From assembly GCA_019751875.1 (NCBI GenBank), contig JAIEMV010000013.1, forward strand, positions 62,001 to 126,000: a stretch of 64,000 bases of DNA, written 5' to 3'. The notes under the pieces were generated by a model. That model was not told the DNA's origin, did no database searches, and saw nothing but the letters and a program-made list of their open reading frames with translations. The position numbers and the translations under genes are program-made. Of this stretch, positions 62,513-64,000 are shown one piece after another; positions within the stretch are counted from its first letter, which is position 1, and the number at the start of each line of letters is the position of its first letter. This stretch comes from Hyphomicrobium sp. GTDB taxonomy: Bacteria > Pseudomonadota > Alphaproteobacteria > Rhizobiales > Hyphomicrobiaceae.

Positions 62513-62775
62513 TGACTGCCGTCACGATCGCCTTGGCACTCGTGGGAATTGCGACGGTGCTGACGATGTTACGGCTGGCGTTCGGTCCGTCTTTGCCGGA
62601 TCGCATTCTGGCGCTGGATACGTTGGCCATTGATGTCATTGCGCTGGTGGTTCTGATGGGTTTACTGGCAAACAGCGCGCTGTCGTTCGAGGCGGCGCTG
62701 CTGATTGCGATGACGGGCTTCGTCGGTACGGTGGCGCTATGTAAATATGTCATCGGCCGCAGTATCATTGATTGA
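62506..62775 (+). CDS. mrpF: Mrp antiporter subunit F
   Basis: The 89-aa subunit with three TM helices and the GPSLPDRILALDTLAIDVIALVVL core typical of MrpF. It overlaps the mrpE stop by seven bases. Confidence 0.94.
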   Translation: MLMTAVTIALALVGIATVLTMLRLAFGPSLPDRILALDTLAIDVIALVVLMGLLANSALSFEAALLIAMTGFVGTVALCKYVIGRSIID

Positions 62776-62778
62776 TGG

Positions 62779-63114
62779 GTGCGCATCATGATCGCTGAAG
62801 CCATTGCATCGGGTCTCATTGTTCTGGGAGCGTTTTTCGTTCTCCTCGGATCCATCGCCCTCATGCGCCTTCCGGACATTTTCACGCGTTTGCATGGGCC
62901 GACGAAGGCGACGACGCTCGGCGTTGGAGCCATCGTGATCGCAGCGAGCGTTGCCGCTTATTCTCTCTCCGGCGAAGTGAACCTGAAGGCGCTTACGGTT
63001 CTGCTTTTCCTGTTCATTACTGCTCCCGTTTCTGCGCATTTGCTGGGCAAAGCAGCGCAGAAGGAATTGGGGAAACGCGGCTCTACAGGTTCGCAGCCGC
63101 AACATAAAGCGTGA
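62779..63114 (+). CDS. mrpG: Mrp antiporter subunit G
   Basis: The 111-aa subunit has three TM helices and the signature ALMRLPDIFTRLHGPTKATTLG, which is diagnostic of MrpG. The start could be GTG at 62779 or, more likely, ATG at 62788 (MIAEAIASGLIV). It closes the seven-subunit operon. The C-terminal tail (LGKRGSTGSQPQHKA) is poorly conserved. Confidence 0.93.
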   Translation: MRIMIAEAIASGLIVLGAFFVLLGSIALMRLPDIFTRLHGPTKATTLGVGAIVIAASVAAYSLSGEVNLKALTVLLFLFITAPVSAHLLGKAAQKELGKRGSTGSQPQHKA

Positions 63115-63238
63115 TCGTTTCGCATCATCGCCAGATATTCACCGTTGCGATAGGTGAGATGGCGCGTGCGCCCTTTTTGCGCCGGGGCAGGAGGCGCATA
63201 ATCGCGCTCCGGGGATGTGCAAAGGGAGGATCATTGCT

Positions 63239-63490
63239 ATGAAAATGTTGGCTGCCCTCGTGGCGACGAGCGTGATGGCGCTTGCTGCCACGCCAGTTTC
63301 GGCCGGGTGTGTTCGTGCCGGTGCCAGTGCTACGGCCGTGACATCCGAGTTGGCCACGCTGCTGGCCAAGGAAGCGCTCTACAATTCAAATGTATTCGCA
63401 GGCCGTAAGGCCAGAGGCGCAGTGAGCGTCAAGTGCGACTACATCGGCGTCGTGACGACGTGCAAGGCGCGGCAAGTCGCCTGCACTTAA
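63239..63490 (+). CDS. Small exported protein with four cysteines
   Basis: The 83-aa protein has a signal peptide (MKMLAALVATSVMALAATPVSAG) and a mature part with four Cys (SAGCVRAGAS, VKCDYIG, TTCKARQVACT) that may form two disulfides. A helix ATAVTSELATLLAKEALYNS lies between the first two. The ribosome site AGGGAGGA precedes the ATG at 63239. No family recognised. Confidence 0.75.
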   Translation: MKMLAALVATSVMALAATPVSAGCVRAGASATAVTSELATLLAKEALYNSNVFAGRKARGAVSVKCDYIGVVTTCKARQVACT

Positions 63491-63497
63491 ACCATTT

Positions 63498-63531
63498 ACC
63501 GCGGCACTGCGCTTGCGGTGCCGCGGTTTTA
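63498..63531 (+). terminator. Intrinsic terminator between convergent genes
   Basis: ACCGCGGCAC (63498-63507), ten-base loop, GTGCCGCGGT (63518-63527), then TTTAAG. The ten-base perfect stem follows the small exported protein stop. The overlapping convergent transglutaminase-like gene ends at 63529. Confidence 0.85.
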
Positions 63532-64000
63532 AGTTACAGGCATCACGTCGACGCCGACGGATACGGTGTGTTCGCCGCCGCCAAGCAGGACGCCGCCGAT
63601 GGGGCTGATGTCGTCATAGTCGCGGCCATGCGCGATGGTGATGTGTTCTTCGGCGACGATCAGGCCATTCGTTGGATCAAGATCGGTCCAGCCTCTCTCG
63701 GGCGACCAAACTGAAATCCACGCGTGCGAGGCGTCCGCACCCTGCATGCGCGGCTGACCGGGGGGCGGGTGCGTGAGGATGTATCCACTGACGTAGCGAC
63801 CGGGAACGCGCATGGCGCGCAGGCATGCCAGCGCCAGATGGGCGAAATCCTGGCAAACACCGCGGCGCTGCTTGAAGACGTGTGTGATCGGCGTGGAAAT
63901 GTCGGTTGCGGTCGGATCGAAGGTGAACTCGTCGAAAATGCGCTGATTAAGGTCGATCGCGGCTTCAAGTACCGGGCGTCCGGGGCGGAAGGATTTTGCC
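63529..64000 (-). CDS. Transglutaminase-like superfamily protein, 5' end outside window
   Basis: The C-terminal part of a transglutaminase-like (papain-fold) protein whose start lies beyond the window. Frame is open to the edge. The catalytic triad is complete: Cys in KQRRGVCQDFAHLAL, His in GADASHAWISVW, and Asp in WTDLDPTNG. The upstream part RIFDEFTFDPTATDISTP also fits the family. This is often a cytoplasmic protein near alpha-E or circularly permuted ATP-grasp genes, which would be expected just outside the window. Confidence 0.9.
   Translation of the reverse strand, partial: AKSFRPGRPVLEAAIDLNQRIFDEFTFDPTATDISTPITHVFKQRRGVCQDFAHLALACLRAMRVPGRYVSGYILTHPPPGQPRMQGADASHAWISVWSPERGWTDLDPTNGLIVAEEHITIAHGRDYDDISPIGGVLLGGGEHTVSVGVDVMPVT

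Overview
The window is a GC-rich, densely coded chromosomal segment from an alphaproteobacterium. It is most likely a member of the Hyphomicrobiales (Rhizobiales), possibly near Hyphomicrobiaceae. The clues are an ActR/RegA-type response regulator, an MmcB-family protein, the TIGR02302 protein beside lysA and argH, a fused MrpA-MrpB antiporter subunit, a DUF2007/methyltransferase/S49-peptidase row beside polyprenyl synthase, and Tad-type pilin genes. The genus is inference. I see no rRNA, tRNA, CRISPR array, phage, integrase or transposase.

Layout. 1-4.2 kb: 3' end of a response regulator, mmcB and mutM (DNA repair), two tandem paralogous membrane proteins, and a class I PPK2. 4.4-7.7 kb: a large unrecognised four-TM protein and an unrecognised 198-aa protein. 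7.7-7.9 kb: the first palindromic repeat array. 8-17.8 kb: alpha-2-macroglobulin/PBP1C operon, a lipoprotein esterase of the PHB-depolymerase type and an outer-membrane barrel protein. 17.8-28.1 kb: TIGR02302, lysA, lptM-like gene and argH on the minus strand, then tlpA, dapD and dapE on the plus strand, so this is a lysine/arginine biosynthesis neighbourhood. 28.1-32.1 kb: Tad/Flp pilus genes (two pilins, a CpaC-N-like protein, two TadE-like proteins) and a TetR regulator in and around AT-richer spacers. 32.2-40.2 kb: glyQ without glyS, second repeat array, S49 peptidase, methyltransferase, DUF2007, polyprenyl diphosphate synthase, ispE and a TPR protein containing a peptidoglycan-binding domain. 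40.4-48.7 kb: a small acidic exported protein, an unusual tandem array carrying copies of the 3' end of the ETF-quinone oxidoreductase gene, that gene, a family 4-like uracil-DNA glycosylase, a GyrI-like protein, two glycosyltransferases, a PA0069-type radical SAM protein and a GYF-domain protein. 49-53.3 kb: ndk, the cobT-cobS-cobC nucleotide-loop genes and two exported proteins. 53.3-57.1 kb: cytochrome P450, purN, cytochrome c and a PfkB kinase. 57.3-64 kb: complete mrpAB-C-D-E-F-G antiporter operon, a small exported protein and a truncated transglutaminase-like gene.

Most genes are housekeeping and short overlaps suggest many small operons. The unusual content is in the repeats. Two arrays (7.74 and 33.6 kb) share one two-storey hairpin design: the outer stem has different sequence in each array but keeps its pairing, while the inner stem and an asymmetric internal loop (A opposite CCGGC) are conserved. 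A third, unrelated array (40.76-41.02 kb) consists of 86-87 bp units that each re-encode the last 11 codons and stop of the adjacent ETF-QO gene.

All calls come from reading the sequence and from recalled family motifs; no database search was run.
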